A DNA stretch of 64,000 nucleotides, taken from the NCBI GenBank assembly GCA_910589415.1, contig OU342637.1, forward strand, positions 31,836,162 through 31,900,161, in the 5' to 3' direction. The notes beneath the pieces are model-generated. The model saw nothing but the letters and a program-made list of their open reading frames with translations. It made no database searches and had not been told where the DNA came from. Of this stretch, positions 13,260 through 25,420 are shown piece after piece; position 1 is the first letter of the stretch, and each line of letters begins with the position of its first letter. Source of the DNA: Malachius bipustulatus (taxonomy: Eukaryota; Arthropoda; Insecta; Coleoptera; Melyridae). A program made the position numbers and the translations under genes.

Positions 13260-15490
13260 GTGAGAAAAACAGTAGTAACTATTTTGGAAAGATCGCTTAA
13301 GTCTTATAAACTTGACTACTTTCATCGCAACTAGCCCAACTTAATAAGTGTGTGCATGATTAGGAGAAAAATCGTCTGGGTCTTAAAACAAGAGATCAGT
13401 CACTTCTGATGACTCTTGCGTATAAAGAAAAGATCAGACTTTGTTAAAAAAAAATCAAAATAGACGAGAAAATTTTTCCCAGCACGTTGGAATCTTGTAA
13501 ACTTGACATCGCAACTAGTCCAACTTAATAAGTGTGTGCATGATTAGGAGAAAAATCGTCAGAGTCGTAAAACAAGAGATGAGTCACTTCTGATGACTCC
13601 CACGTATTCAGAAAAGATCATAAATTGTTAAAAAAAAATCAAAATTGACGAGAAAAATTTTCCCAGCACGTTGGAATCGTGTAAACTTGACATCGCAACT
13701 AGCCCAACTTAATAAGTGTGTGCATGATTAGGAGAAAAAAAGTCTGGGTCGTAAAACAAGAGATGAGTCACTTCTGATGACTCTTGCGTATAAATAAAAG
13801 ATCAGACTTTGTTAAAAAAAACAAAATTGACGAGAAAATTTTTTCAGCACGTAGGAATCTTGTAAACTTGACATCGCAACTAGCCCAAGTTAATAAAAGT
13901 GTGCATGATTAGGAGCAAACTCGTCTGGGTCGTAAAACAAGAGATGAGTCCCTTCTGATGACTCTTGCGTATAAAGAAAAGATCAGACTGTGTTAAAAAA
14001 ATCAAAGTTGACGAGAAAAATTTTCCCAGCACGTTGGAATCGTGTAAACTTGACATCGCAACTAGCCCAACTTAATAAGTGTGTGCATGGTTAGGAGAAA
14101 AATCGTCAGGGTCGGAAAACAAGAGATGAGTCCCTTCTGATGACTCTTGCGTATAAAGAAAAGATCAGACTGTGTTAAAAAAATCAAAGTTGACGAGAAA
14201 AATTTTCCCAGCACGTTGGAATCGTGTAAACTTGACATCGCAACTAGCCCAACTTAATAAGTATGTCCATGATTAGCAGAAAAATCGTCAGGGTCGTAAA
14301 ACAAGAGATGAGTCCCTTCTGATGACTCTTGCGTATAAAGAAAAGATAAGACTTTGTTAAAAAAATCAAAGTTGACGAGAAAAATTTTCCCAGCACGTTG
14401 GAATCGTGTAAACTTGACATCGCAACTAGCCCAACTTAATAAGTGTGTGCATGGTTAGGAGAAAAATCGTCAGGGTCGTAAAACAAGAGATGAGTCACTT
14501 CTGATGACTCTTGTGTATAAAGAAAAGATGAGACTTTGTTAAAAAAATCAAAGTTGACGAGAAAATTTTTCCCAGCACGTTGGAATCGTGTAAACTTGAC
14601 ATCGCAACTAGCCCAACTTAATAAGTGTGTGCATGGTTAGGAGAAAAATCGTCAGGGTCGTAAAACAAGAGATGAGTCACTTCTGATGACTCTTGTGTAT
14701 AAAGAAAAGATGAGACTTTGTTAAAAAAATCAAAGTTGACGAGAAAATTTTTCCCAGCACGTTGGAATCGTGTAAACTTGACATCGCAACTAGCCCAACT
14801 TAATAAGTGTGTGCATGGTTAGGAGAAAAATCGTCAGGGTCTTAAAACAAGAGATGAGTCCCTTCTGATGACTCTTGCGTATAAAGAAAAGATGAGACTT
14901 TGTTAAAAAAATCAAAGTTGACGAGAAAAATTTTTCCAGCACGTTGGAATCGTGTAAACTTGACATCGCAACTAGCCCAACTTAATAAGTGTGTGCATGA
15001 TTAGGAGAAAAATCGTCAGGGTCGTAAAACAAGAGATGAGTCACTTCTGATGACTCTTGTGTATAAAGAAAAGATGAGACTTTGTTAAAAAAATCAAAGT
15101 TGACGAGACAAATTTTCCCAGCACGTTGGAATCTTGTAAACTTGACATCGCAACTAGTCCAACTTAATAAGTGTGTGCATGATTAGGAGAAAAATCGTCA
15201 GGGTCGTAAAACAAGAGATGAGTCACTTCTGATGACTCTTGCGTATGAAGAAAAGATCAGACTTTGTTAAAAAAATCAAAATTGACGAGAAAAATTTTCC
15301 CAGCACGTTGGAAACTTGACATCGCAACTAGTCCAACTAAATAAATGTATGCATGATTAGGAGAAAAATCGTCTGGGTCGTAAAACAAGAGATGAGTCAC
15401 TTCTAATGACTCTTGCGTATAAAGAAAAGATCAAACTTTGTTAAAAAAATTCAAAGTTGACGGTAAAAATTTTCCCAGCACGTTAGCATC
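13260..15490. repeat. Satellite array, 182-bp unit, homogeneous part (about 12 copies)
   Basis: The word CATCGCAACTAG recurs at about 13324, 13507, 13691, 13872, 14054, 14235, 14418, 14600, 14782, 14964, 15145 and 15320, a spacing of 175-184 bp. Every unit contains ACTTGACATCGCAACTAG or a close variant, then a GATGAGTC...TGATGACTC inverted pair and a GTTAAAAAAATCAAAGTTGACGAG-like tract. Neighbouring units in the middle (about 14400-14950) are almost identical, indicating recent homogenisation. No coding frame. Confidence 0.95.
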
Positions 15491-16455
15491 TAGTAAACTT
15501 GACTTCTAAACATAACCAACACAAAACGTAAAAAAAGGCAGGGGAAAAATCGTCAGCGTGGCCAAAATAGAGATGGACCATTTTTTATGGCTCCTGCATC
15601 TTTAGAAAGGCGAAGACTTTGTTAAAAAAATTAGATTGACGTAGAAAAGAAAATTTGTTCGAGAAGACTGGAGTTTTGTAAACTTGACTAATTTCATCGC
15701 AGCTAGCTCAACACAAAACGTGAGCAATCAGGAGAAAAATCGTCAGGGTGGCCAAAATAGAAATGGACCATTTTTTATGGCTCCTGCATCTTTAGAGAGA
15801 CGAAGACTTTATTAAAAAAAATCAGATCGACGTAGAAAAGAAAATTTGTTCGAGAAGACTGGAGTTTTGTAAACTTGACTAATTTCATCGCAACTAGCCC
15901 CAAAAAAAAAACGTAAGCAATCAGGGGAAAAATCGTCAGGGTGGCAAAAATAGTGATGGACCATTTTTTTGTGACTCCTGCATCTTTAGAAAGGCGAAGA
16001 CTTTGTTAAAAAAAAATCAGATTGCGGTAGAAGACAAAATTTGTTCGAGAAGACTGGAGTTTTGTAAACTTGACTAATTTCATGGCAATAAGCTAAACAC
16101 AAAACGTAAGCAACCAGGGGGAAAATCAGAGGGGGGCCAAAATATAGATGGACCATTTTTTATGACTTCTGGATCTTTAGAAAGGCGAAAAATTTGTAAA
16201 AAAAATCAGATTGACGTGGAAGAAAAAATTTGTTCAAGAAGACTGCAGTTTTGTAAACTTGACTACTTTCGTCGCAACTAGCTCAACACAAAACGTGAGA
16301 AAGCAGGGGTAGAATCGTCAGGGTGGCCAGAATAGAGATGGGTCATTTTTATGACTCCTGCATCTTTAGAAAGGGGAAGACTTTGTTAAAAAAACAAATT
16401 GACGAGAAAAATTTTTCCAGAAGACTTGGATTTATATAAACTTGACTAATTTGTT
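15491..16455. repeat. Satellite array, diverged flank with about 190-bp units
   Basis: This continues the same satellite, but units are about 190 bp, with the CATCGCAACTAG-like word at about 15693, 15885, 16080 and 16270. Here the GAGTCA...TGACTC segment is replaced by GATGGACCATTTTTTATGGC, and CTCCTGCATCTTTAGAAAGG replaces the TCTTGCGTATAAAG segment. Units are more divergent from one another than in the left part. It is an older or separately amplified subfamily. Confidence 0.9.
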
Positions 16456-17792
16456 GTGTAATTGAATCTGAGATGGTGTATGTCAGTAATTCCTAAAGTT
16501 TCATATTCTTGAGATTATTGAGAAACAGATATTAGTACCTACTCAATATTATACATAATTGAATTGAAAAGCTCAAAGCTCTAGTTGGAGTTTCAGAGTT
16601 GATACATGTACTCCACTCTCCGATTCCTAAACTTCTCAATAAACAGCTTAAATCTCTCATTGCTGGGTAATAAGAGAGAATTAAACTATTTGGAAAACGA
16701 ACGAAATTAATTTATTGCCGTCATCCTTCAAGACACAGGAGAGCTGGCGTTCGCAAGAAAAATAGACGAAGTTATCGATAAATTACAGTCGTTGAATCGC
16801 ATCATGCGGAATCATTAATTCTTCCGAACAGTCGATATTGGATAATAAATAAAGTGCAATCTGAGAGAAAAACGAGATTCTGAATATTGAGTAACACCGC
16901 CACCGACACGGGGTGCGTAGGCCGGCCGGGCCCCGCTCATAAATATGTAGAAGAAGTTCCAGTTCCAGTCCGCCAGGAACTCCGAAGTTATAACACATTT
17001 CATATTGAACTCGCATTATGACCATTCGGGGCAATAAATCCCAGACTCTATTCATGACCTTTCAGAAAGGGGTCGAGCGAGCTTTGGCCGTGGGCAGAAA
17101 ATCGGGACTTCGAACTTAATACTGTTTGATGTGGTGAACTAACTCTCCTCTCCATTGGGGAGGCGATTGGGTTCTATTTCCGTAGCTACACACGTCACAC
17201 GAGTAGGTACGAGTACAACAAACTAACAATGAGTTAACGTGAAAAGTGATGGTGTCGGTGTCTCGAAAATCCATTAAAAATACCATCAACTCCAGATCTT
17301 CTTGTTCGTTCGTTTTATGCAGAGCTTCGCTTTGGTTTCGGTTTACAACAGCGGCTATAAATTATAATAGTCTGCTACTTTGAACTGGGTGTGTTCGGAA
17401 TTTCAAAGGAGTACGGTGGCTACTGAAACATCCCTTAAAAAAGAAGTATATCATGAATAGTTTATATAATAAGTCCTTTGTTATCCTGGCTTTGTAAGGA
17501 ATCGAGAAAAGGGGAGGTAATTCTTTCTAAATATGTAACAAACGTTTCTTGCTATATGTTTATTTAATATTTTCAGCGGATTTATAAAGTTATAGCACAG
17601 TTATATCTCTGGAATTATATCAGTTACATAACTTGTATTTGCTAGCTCCATCACCAAGTTACAGACCGGTGATATTAATAAAAGGACCTGTCAGTTACAT
17701 AACATGTGATAACTTTATTGCCATGTGGTGTATCGGTTGCTGACATTTCATCTGTAAAATCATGTGCTTTTGTAATACATAGCGGTCAACTT
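16456..17792. other. No gene seen
   Basis: Contains overlapping 90- and 62-codon minus-strand frames at 16783-17055, with no recognised domain. Otherwise unremarkable AT-rich DNA. Confidence 0.5.
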
Positions 17793-17885
17793 TGTAACGG
17801 GATTTTCTGTTAGGTAGAGGTGATTTCCCAGGAATAGATGTCTGCCCCTTTGTACCCGCGACAAGTCAATTAAAAATTACAAATC

Positions 17886-17891
17886 TTTATT
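17886..17891 (-). promoter_or_regulatory. Polyadenylation signal of the solo LTR
   Basis: AATAAA on the minus strand, about 95 bp upstream of the LTR 3' end. It agrees with the orientation given by the TATA box. Confidence 0.45.
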
Positions 17892-18541
17892 TACAAGTAT
17901 TCTATTTACACATATCTATATTTGTCTTGCTAATACTGATAACCACTGTATCCTATGGGCCGGCTCTCGTTCTCCACTGTCGATCCGATTGGCCGTAGAT
18001 AGCCGCGTCGAGGCGTGTGTTAAGCCTATTGGTTGTGATGCGCCGCCGCCGTCAATCAATTCACGGCCGACTTTACCGCGCCAGTGATCTGCTCGCCGTC
18101 GCACTGTGCGTGTCGATCATCGCAGTCTCCGGAATACGCGCCGGGAAGATATCCGGGAGGGTATTCTCCGACGGCGGGGCTACCTGAAACAAAGTCCGTT
18201 CCCGATGCCTCAATATTACCTCGGGACGGCTGTTACTGAATCCGGCCCTCAATACAGGCCGGATAGGGACTGAAGGGATCAGCCGGTACTTCAATGCAGC
18301 GCCGACTGATTCCCTATACTGAATCGGTTGCCGTCCAGAGCTCACTCCACTCTGGTCGGTCTGCCGATGCCCGGTTACAGTTAGGTTCGACTCATTTCAT
18401 CGACCTACTGTAGCCGGCTACGTAAATGGATAGGGTGCACTCAATACATGCCCCAGGTGACCTCCGAGCTCAATTCACAAGGAGGGAGATGGTTCTCGAG
18501 TCAGTACCTCGGATTTTCTGGTCAGCTCTTCATTTGGCTCT

Positions 18542-18550
18542 CTTTATATA
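18542..18550 (-). promoter_or_regulatory. TATA box of the solo LTR
   Basis: TATATAAAG on the minus strand, about 120 bp from the U3 end of the LTR at 17793-18669. Position and orientation fit a retrotransposon promoter. Activity is unknown. Confidence 0.55.
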
Positions 18551-18959
18551 GCCGGTGCTGGCGGAGATAACCTGCTAATCACTGTCGCAAAAACTGTATC
18601 ACTCCTGATAAACCCCTCTAATAATGAAATAAATAATAATTACCAACGAAAGCCTTGGATTTCGTTACAACTTATTGACAATCGTGCCAGAGCTCGGGCA
18701 CCGTGTAAGTAATTCACGGTTTAGACCCTTTTGGCCGTGACAGAAAGCATCACCTAAAGAGTGCGTCGCACACACGAAAAGCGAGAAAGCAACAACTTTC
18801 CAGGCCGAGATCTATGTCATAGAGCTCTGTGCGTAGTTTCAGGAAAAAATGCACTGCTAACGCAAACCAATAGAGATATTTTCAGACAGCCAAGCGGCTC
18901 TAAAAGCTCCATCCACTCCAGCAAGTTCAAGTTGGTCTGGAACTGTAAATTAACTTTTA

Positions 18960-19175
18960 ATGCCCTAGCAATGATACGGATGAGGGTTACGGTTACGTCG
19001 GGATAGTCAGTGAAACGGTACTAACGGTACATTCGATCTAGTAGTTCGGTTAAATTATTAAACTGTTGCGTAAGGAAATATATTACGGGAGACAGAACAA
19101 TATTCTGATTAATAATAAATCACACGGGTACACTTGATGGTTTCATCTTCGCTATCATAAAATTATTTCGCTTCT
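18960..19175 (-). repeat. Dispersed repeat A, copy 1
   Basis: The reverse complement matches 25175-25420 and 57700-57975. Shared words include TGATTTATTATTA, CAGAATATTGTTCTGTC and TTTCCTTACGCAAC (or TTTCCTCACGCAAC). It also shares with copy 2 a flank reading GATAGCG...GATGAAACC, absent from copy 3. No coding frame. The end corresponding to CGTTACA in the other copies is missing or too diverged to see. Confidence 0.7.
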
Positions 19176-21376
19176 GTGGCGATCGTTGTTTTGAGTGACG
19201 TTTTAATTAATTTGAAACGACTTCTGCTTATGTAATAACAGTAAGGGGCTCAGATCGGACTTCGGACGGTTCTCTAATGAATATAGCGCCGTGCAGAAAC
19301 ATTAAAAATTGTGCGTTCGAACGGAATTTAATAGAGCACAACATTAATGTGATATTATGAGTCTGAGGCTAACACAAAGGGTAAAACTTAACAAAATGGA
19401 CTCGATCCTCGATCCTTAACGTCGTAATAACAATATGATCGTGAAGTAAAATATTTACCAATTTCCGTACCGTATCAGGAGATACGCGAGGTTTCTCTTC
19501 CGATTTCTCTCTCTCTCTCTCTCTCAAAGTGGGCACGCGGATCGAACTTATCTTGTAACTTCCTTTGAAGCTAGTACGTCAGAAGGAACTTACGTCTTTG
19601 GCGTGACATTAGATGAACTCTAAACTCCGGTAACCGGATTTTATTTCAAACGGATTGGTTTGTATTTTTTCAACCAAGACGATCGGATGAGCCGCTTCGA
19701 AACCTCCTTTGGAAATAATTTCGTTCCGCGGAGCAGCGCGGTCTCAGATGGATGAAAGTTGCTGAGTCGCGGTTTTTATTGAATTCAGCAAGCGCATAGT
19801 TGCGCTTTTCTCAAATATTATCAGTCCTCGAGTTTTTCTCTTTCTCTCTCAATGATCTGCTTTCTACCGGGGAAGAATTATTTAGACCTGACGGCAATCG
19901 CACGTCCCATACCGACACCTGACTAAGTGCGATTCCATTTACAGCCCCGTGATAAACGAGGCGAGTCTTTTTGCCGCCTCGCGTGTGTGCTGATAATTAA
20001 TGAGACCGTGCAAATTTAATGAATCCATTATTCCTGATTTGCTCCCGGCTGGGCTCTCGACTGCGTTCCCGGTTCATTACTGGATGTGCGTCGGGTTAGG
20101 TCGGCCTAATAGCACGTTTTTGTTCAAGACTGATTAGTTATTCATGAAGAGTCAACGTGGATTGATAACTTGTTGCTAATCTGACGTATTACCCGAGAAA
20201 CGGGGGTAAGTTTCCATGGAGCATTAAGTTGGCTGAGAGAAAAATTAGGGCTACTGTGAATAAATTAATAATACTCCCAAGAATGGAAAGCTCAAATTGG
20301 TAGCTTCGGGATACCAAGTGGAGGAGAGTGTACCGTTTTTTAGATTCATTGAATTTTGAATTTCTAGTTTTACTCTGTGTCATAAAAATACTACGCCGTA
20401 ATACCAGAGGATTTTTGTATTAAGTTTGATGCTGCGAGCAGGTGCGAAAAGATAATCCCAAGCGAGTAAAAAAGAGTTAGTTAACGTGGAAGGGCAATTT
20501 TAGAGCGCAAGTCAGTGAAATGACGTTGAAGAAACGCACGCAAAAGACGCGCAAAGATTAAGAGGTTTTCCATAAATGACATAATCAGATGCTGATTCGC
20601 TGAACGAGGCGAGAAAATCGAACCTCAGGTGTAGAGTGGCACAGGCGACGAGGCTGACAACATCCACGCGTGTTGGCGTTGCGGTCTTCGGTCTTTCAGA
20701 TAAACTGAATTTTTCTTCCAGTAGTTCCTTTATAATCCTTCAAGTTTCATAATTTAAATGCACAATAAGCATAAATGTTGTGATGTCTTTAGGCGTAATT
20801 ACTGACGTCGTTATCGATAACGAGCTCTTACACATAATTTCCGAAAGCACTCGCCCAAACGAGTAGAATAAAAAGTTTAAGGCATCCATACACGTGCCGC
20901 GTACAAGTAGTTAAGCCCGTTCTCGATCACAAAATAATTACACCTGCCGACATAAATTCACGATATTGACTCGCGTAATCACTGGCACAAAAATTCGATT
21001 ACGTCTCCACTAAATTTATTGTTATTGGTGTTTACAGGAGCTTGCGATGTACATCATTCACTTCACAGAGTTGTTCGAAATTTTGAACAATAATTCACAT
21101 CACCGACTAAGGCCATCTTTCAAATAATTATGAAGGGAAAACACAGTCAATTACCGTGAACGTGACACGAAAGTATTGATGCCGTTAATATAGGCGAAGC
21201 TCTCGTGATAAATTACCGGGAACAAACGGGCACGATTGGATGTGCGCTAGGAGTTACCTACGCCGATTTGATTGTTTATGCTGCATGCAGGCGGATCCGA
21301 GAGCGGAATTATTAGTGTCTTGATTTGTCGGACGAATCTGCACGGCAAATGGAAATCGATGTTGAATGAATATTTT
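19176..21376. other. No gene seen; (CT)n run at 19506-19525
   Basis: Contains a (CT)n microsatellite and short chance frames. Some patches are GC-richer (about 19680-20100), which might reflect conserved non-coding sequence, but nothing identifies them. Confidence 0.5.
19506..19525. repeat. (CT)n microsatellite
   Basis: About ten uninterrupted CT dinucleotides. Confidence 0.9.
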
Positions 21377-21770
21377 TGTAACGGTTGTCCCCACTGAGGA
21401 GGCCTTCACTCTCTCTGGTGCCTTCCCTCTGGGTGGTGCGTTGCTGGGTCAGAATATCGGGGATCTGCTTCTGACTGGTGCCTTCAGTATGCCCTGTTCA
21501 TACGTATTCTTCTGCTTGCGGCGCGGAACTCGTAGCCTCTTTCTTCATCGCGTCCTATCAGAGTCAGGACGTCGGGCGGTGATTAACCTGGTAAAAGCTG
21601 GTTAACCGGACCTCGCCACAATCCGACGCCGATCCGGGATTTGATGACGAATTCCGTCTGGAGCTCAATCCAGTCTCGACAGTTCTTTTATAGCCAGTGG
21701 TGGGGTGATAAGGCATTTATCACGGCTGCAAAAACATGTCTTCATGCGCTGAATTGATTAAATTATAACA
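21377..21770 (-). mobile_element. LTR-like element related to the solo LTR
   Basis: On the minus strand it runs from TGTTATAA to CCGTTACA. A TATA-type box CTATAAAAG (21685-21693, minus) lies about 80 bp from the 5' end. The layout of the U3 part (a GCAAAAAC-like tract, a GATAA tract, then GGCTATA) parallels that of the LTR at 17793-18669. No target duplication was found, so boundaries are less certain and the copy may be truncated or belong to a different subfamily. The 79-codon plus-strand frame inside it is incidental. Confidence 0.5.
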
Positions 21771-23439
21771 ACTACATCAGATCCTCCATCCTCCTGTATA
21801 CTGTAGAAAGTAAGGTTTCCTTACGAAAATTTGTAACTGATATTGAACTCCATCATCAAGTTTCAGTAGATGCCTCAAATAACTAACTGCATTGCCGCAA
21901 TTTCGCGATAAGCGCTAAATACTCGGTACATTCACCGAGCAAAAGAAGCAAATCACTTTCCGAACACGATTCGAGCATCCAACTTTGCGTGTTGCTCGGC
22001 AAACCTTCCCGGGGATTTCAGCTCGGGACATCATTCTAATCTGAATGCGAAGTGCAGCCGCTTTGAGGCTCAACTTTCCATCCTTTGCGTTCGCAACTTC
22101 TGCATCGGTAACTGAATTTACCGGCTGCATAAGCGACCCGTCGCGATAAATCCAGTCAATAAGTCCCGACCCGACTGCGCCAATGCAGCTCCGATCCTGG
22201 GGACGGCTTTTACATCACGTCGACGTGCGATAATTTACCTGAATTACCATCGTTTATGCTCGGGACGCTCGAGTCGATTCAAAATCTGCTTCTTCTCAGA
22301 ATATGTTATAAAGGTGTCTTGGACGATAATAAGCGGGAAAGTAATTGGCCGAATCATAACTCCAACTTCTTCTTTCTAGAAGGAGTCCCGATAATTGAAA
22401 ACGATTATTAAATCAGTGCCTTCTTATTAACATAACGGGCAGAAGGGCTCTGCGTGTCAAGTCCACGCCTCGTCAATCAATATGGCCATCGGACGCAGAA
22501 GGGTGGCGTGCTGGAGTAGGATATTGAGATCAGAAGCTCCATTTATAATGAAATCAGTTATGACAGGCTCAGCAGATCCGCAAATAATATCAGCAGCTTG
22601 GCTAAGTGGCAGGACTATACAGCCTAAATCCTTTGCCTTGAATCGATACAAGGGAGAATCTCTGTTCAAGGCTCGAGGAGTTGCTTGGCAGTTATTAGGG
22701 TTGCAGTGACGTGCGATTGGGTCGGTGTGTGTAATTTACAGTTTCTTGAATGTTAGCAGGGTAAATAAATTCGACGGAACTGTTTGGCTCCCGGAGCGAG
22801 AAACGCATCCAAGTGGGGTAATGAAATGCAGTTCGAGATATAATGGAGAGCAGGGAAGATGCAATCAGAAGTTGGAGTTGGAGGTTTACATTTTTGCTCT
22901 TTTTTGGGATACAAAATGGCCCATTTCTTTTATAAATTGTGTTTATTTGAAGTTGCTGCTGTTCTGAATACATTTAGTCGGAAAATATAGCACTGGTTCA
23001 ATATATTGTCTCTGAAGCTTTACAAAAATGTATTTTCTTAAGTTTCATAACCTTAAGCGAAGAGTGTAAGGGAGTTTAAGAGTTTAAGGGAGGTTGCACA
23101 AAACGTTCAGCAATGTAGACACCACCAAGATGACCAATATAAAGTTACCTAGAGTTCATTTTTTTGGGAGAATTTGTAAGTGTCATACGTTTTTCATCAA
23201 TTCCATTGCTCTGATAGCTTTTGGTCAGCTTAATGCGAAGATTCATTCGTTTTGGAGAACCCTCACTTTTTTCTAGTAACGACTGATTGGAGTTTGAATA
23301 TTTTGAATATCTTACAGCTTTGAGAGCAGATTTTGGGAAACTCTAAACACTGGAATCTCTACTTACCATAGAGCATCGATAGTCAGACTGACGCAAAAGC
23401 GATAAGCTTCAACAAGATAAACTTCTCGAGGTATTGGAC
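21771..23439. other. No firm gene; one bidirectionally open patch
   Basis: At about 22457-22709 both strands are open for 70-75 codons. I do not recognise either product, and no strong splice sites define an exon. The remaining sequence shows nothing supportable. Confidence 0.45.
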
Positions 23440-23830
23440 AAGAAAACGTTTCAGAACGCACAATTGAAGAATGCCGAGGAAAATCTGCGGTCTTCGAGAC
23501 AATCAGGAAATGGCAAAATTTTTTGTAGGATTATTGGGAGACAACCCAGACTGCAGGTAAACCAGAATGTCCATACCTGGTTGAACCAAAAATAGGCAGG
23601 TAAATATTTTATTATAGTAAGATAGCTCACTCTTGACAGGCAGTGACAACTTATGAAGATGAGAGAGCTCCAAATATCTGCCTCAAATGTGGAACCCACG
23701 ACGAGGATTCAATACTTCTGGGTCAGAGGCCTTAGACCTACAAGAGGAAAAATTGGACTCCTTCCATAGAAAGACCTCCTGGCTTTTGCAAAAAAAAAAT
23801 GGGAGGGTTGAGTAGAAGTTCCAGGACCAC
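23440..23830 (+). pseudogene. Decayed C-terminal LINE fragment (R1-like)
   Basis: Broken plus-strand frames can be read as the segment after the reverse transcriptase of R1-like LINEs: TIRKWQNFL, then a W-E-T-T-Q-T-A-G stretch, and later CLKCGTHDEDS, which resembles the first half of the C-terminal CCHC knuckle. In R1-clade proteins this region normally reads W...W, GHG, then C-x2-C...H...C. Here stops and frameshifts interrupt it and the final His and Cys are lost or displaced. No endonuclease or RT part is visible nearby, so only a short relic remains. Confidence 0.4.
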
Positions 23831-25174
23831 CATATTCGTTCCACCATATCATTTCTTCATTCTCCGTATTTTTCGCGAAATTTTATGAGAAAAATTATGA
23901 AAATCATAAGATTCTCAACAGGTGAATCACTTCAATAAGATTCCCGTGATGTAAGGAAATTGGGGATCTTGAAATCAGTCATAAAGTACGATGGCCGGAA
24001 ATTTCTGGTCTTAAGTTAAGTACCACTCATCTGATTGGCTGAAGATTGGAGTCAATTCTTGCTTTTTACTTAATTACTTCTTCCTTCTCCATTTATATCC
24101 CGACTAAAAACCTTGTAGCCTCAGTTTTGTGAATCCGTTTAAGAGGAGCATAAATTTTGAGTATTCCGAAAGACCATTTGTAACTCTTGCGACTCTCGCA
24201 AGAACCGCAAACCAGTAGAGAGCTAGTAGAAGTGACAAAGTGTTGATGTTTTATCGGACAAATTGCAACAAAAAGCGCGGGCTTTGTAGCAGTGCTTAGC
24301 GCGCCACTGATTTACAAGTGTCCGAAGCTGTGTTTTATCGCCGATAGCCGGATAAATCTGGGGTTTGACTGTGATTAATTTTCTTCGGTCCGGCGATCTT
24401 ATCCGAGGTTTTCTGGGCGCCTCTGCCGCCTCTCGGCAATCAGTAACTGCGAAAGCTTAGCGGCATTAGCATTATTTTCTGTCGAACACCGAGTTTACCA
24501 TACAAATAGATTCAGTGTCCTTACTATGGTCCTTTTGGAACGGCGGGGACTGTAACAGCATTCAGCTTTTGTTTATTCTCTTTTTCTGAGAGTAATGAAA
24601 TGAGACGTCCCCGAAGATAAATTACCGGGAATAAATTTAACTTCTTTCGGGTTGCATTCAGTGAACTTTGCGTTAATCAAGATCGCTTTCCGAATAGGTA
24701 CAAAAGTGCGATATATTTTATTTGAGGGTACTTTTAGAGATAAATATCAAGGGCAGCATCTTTACTATTATTATTATTTTATTGGTTACATAATCACTGA
24801 AGCATAAAAAAAATTTCAACCCTACGTTGTGTTTTTTTTAATTTAATATTTTATATGAAATAATATCTACTAAACCTGTCTGAATTACCTACTAAGGTAA
24901 CTAAACATCTAAGGAGTTTGACAACAACATCACCGCGCAGAACATGACTAAAACGACGCGAAAATGCCGGAAACCTCCTGTAAGTCTCGAGGATAATAAA
25001 GGAAACATAAAATTCCTGCTGTCATATGGTGTCAATAAACTGCAGTCAGACAGATCATGAGGAAAACCAAACTCACGGTTGTAAAGAAGTCCACAACCAC
25101 AACTTCGTCAGTTTTGTGGTTGTTATTGTTGAGTCTAGTATTGTTGAACGCGCTCGACAATTAACGCATGCATT
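23831..25174. other. No gene seen
   Basis: AT-rich sequence with a GC-richer patch at about 24300-24450. No supported frame or RNA gene. Confidence 0.5.
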
Positions 25175-25420
25175 CTGTAATAATTTAATGATAGCGGAAA
25201 TGAAACCAATCGAGTGTATCCGTGTGATTTATTATTAGTCAGAATATTGTTCTGTCTCCCGTCATAAATTTCCTCACGCAACTGTTTGATAATTTACAAA
25301 TACACAAACGTACGGGTCTCTAAGAAAATTGTTTTTGTGTAGGTCTGTTTTCGTAAAAGACGTCCAGACACTTTATACCCCGGGGACACAACCAGCTTGA
25401 ACCGACTAACCAGCGTTACA
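25175..25420 (+). repeat. Dispersed repeat A, copy 2, ending CGTTACA
   Basis: Matches 57700-57975 over most of its length and the reverse complement of 18960-19175. It starts near TGTAATAATTTAATG and ends at CCAGCGTTACA, so it has TG...CA ends resembling those of the LTRs at 17793 and 21377. No TATA box or target duplication is evident. It could be a short solo LTR or a non-autonomous element. Confidence 0.65.

Larger units (their letters stand above)
17793..18669 (-). mobile_element. Solo LTR of a Ty3/gypsy-like retrotransposon
   Basis: The 877-bp block runs from TGTAACGG to CGTTACA, giving TG...CA ends with a 7-bp terminal inverted repeat. It is flanked by the 4-bp direct repeat ACTT (17789-17792 and 18670-18673), as expected of an integrase-made target duplication. 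On the minus strand it has a TATA-type box (CTATATAAAG) about 120 bp from its 5' end and an AATAAA signal about 95 bp from its 3' end, so the LTR points leftward. GC content is well above the surroundings. No gag-pol or second LTR adjoins it, so it is a recombination-derived solo LTR. Placement in Ty3/gypsy is inferred from the short target duplication and TGTAAC ends. Confidence 0.8.
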
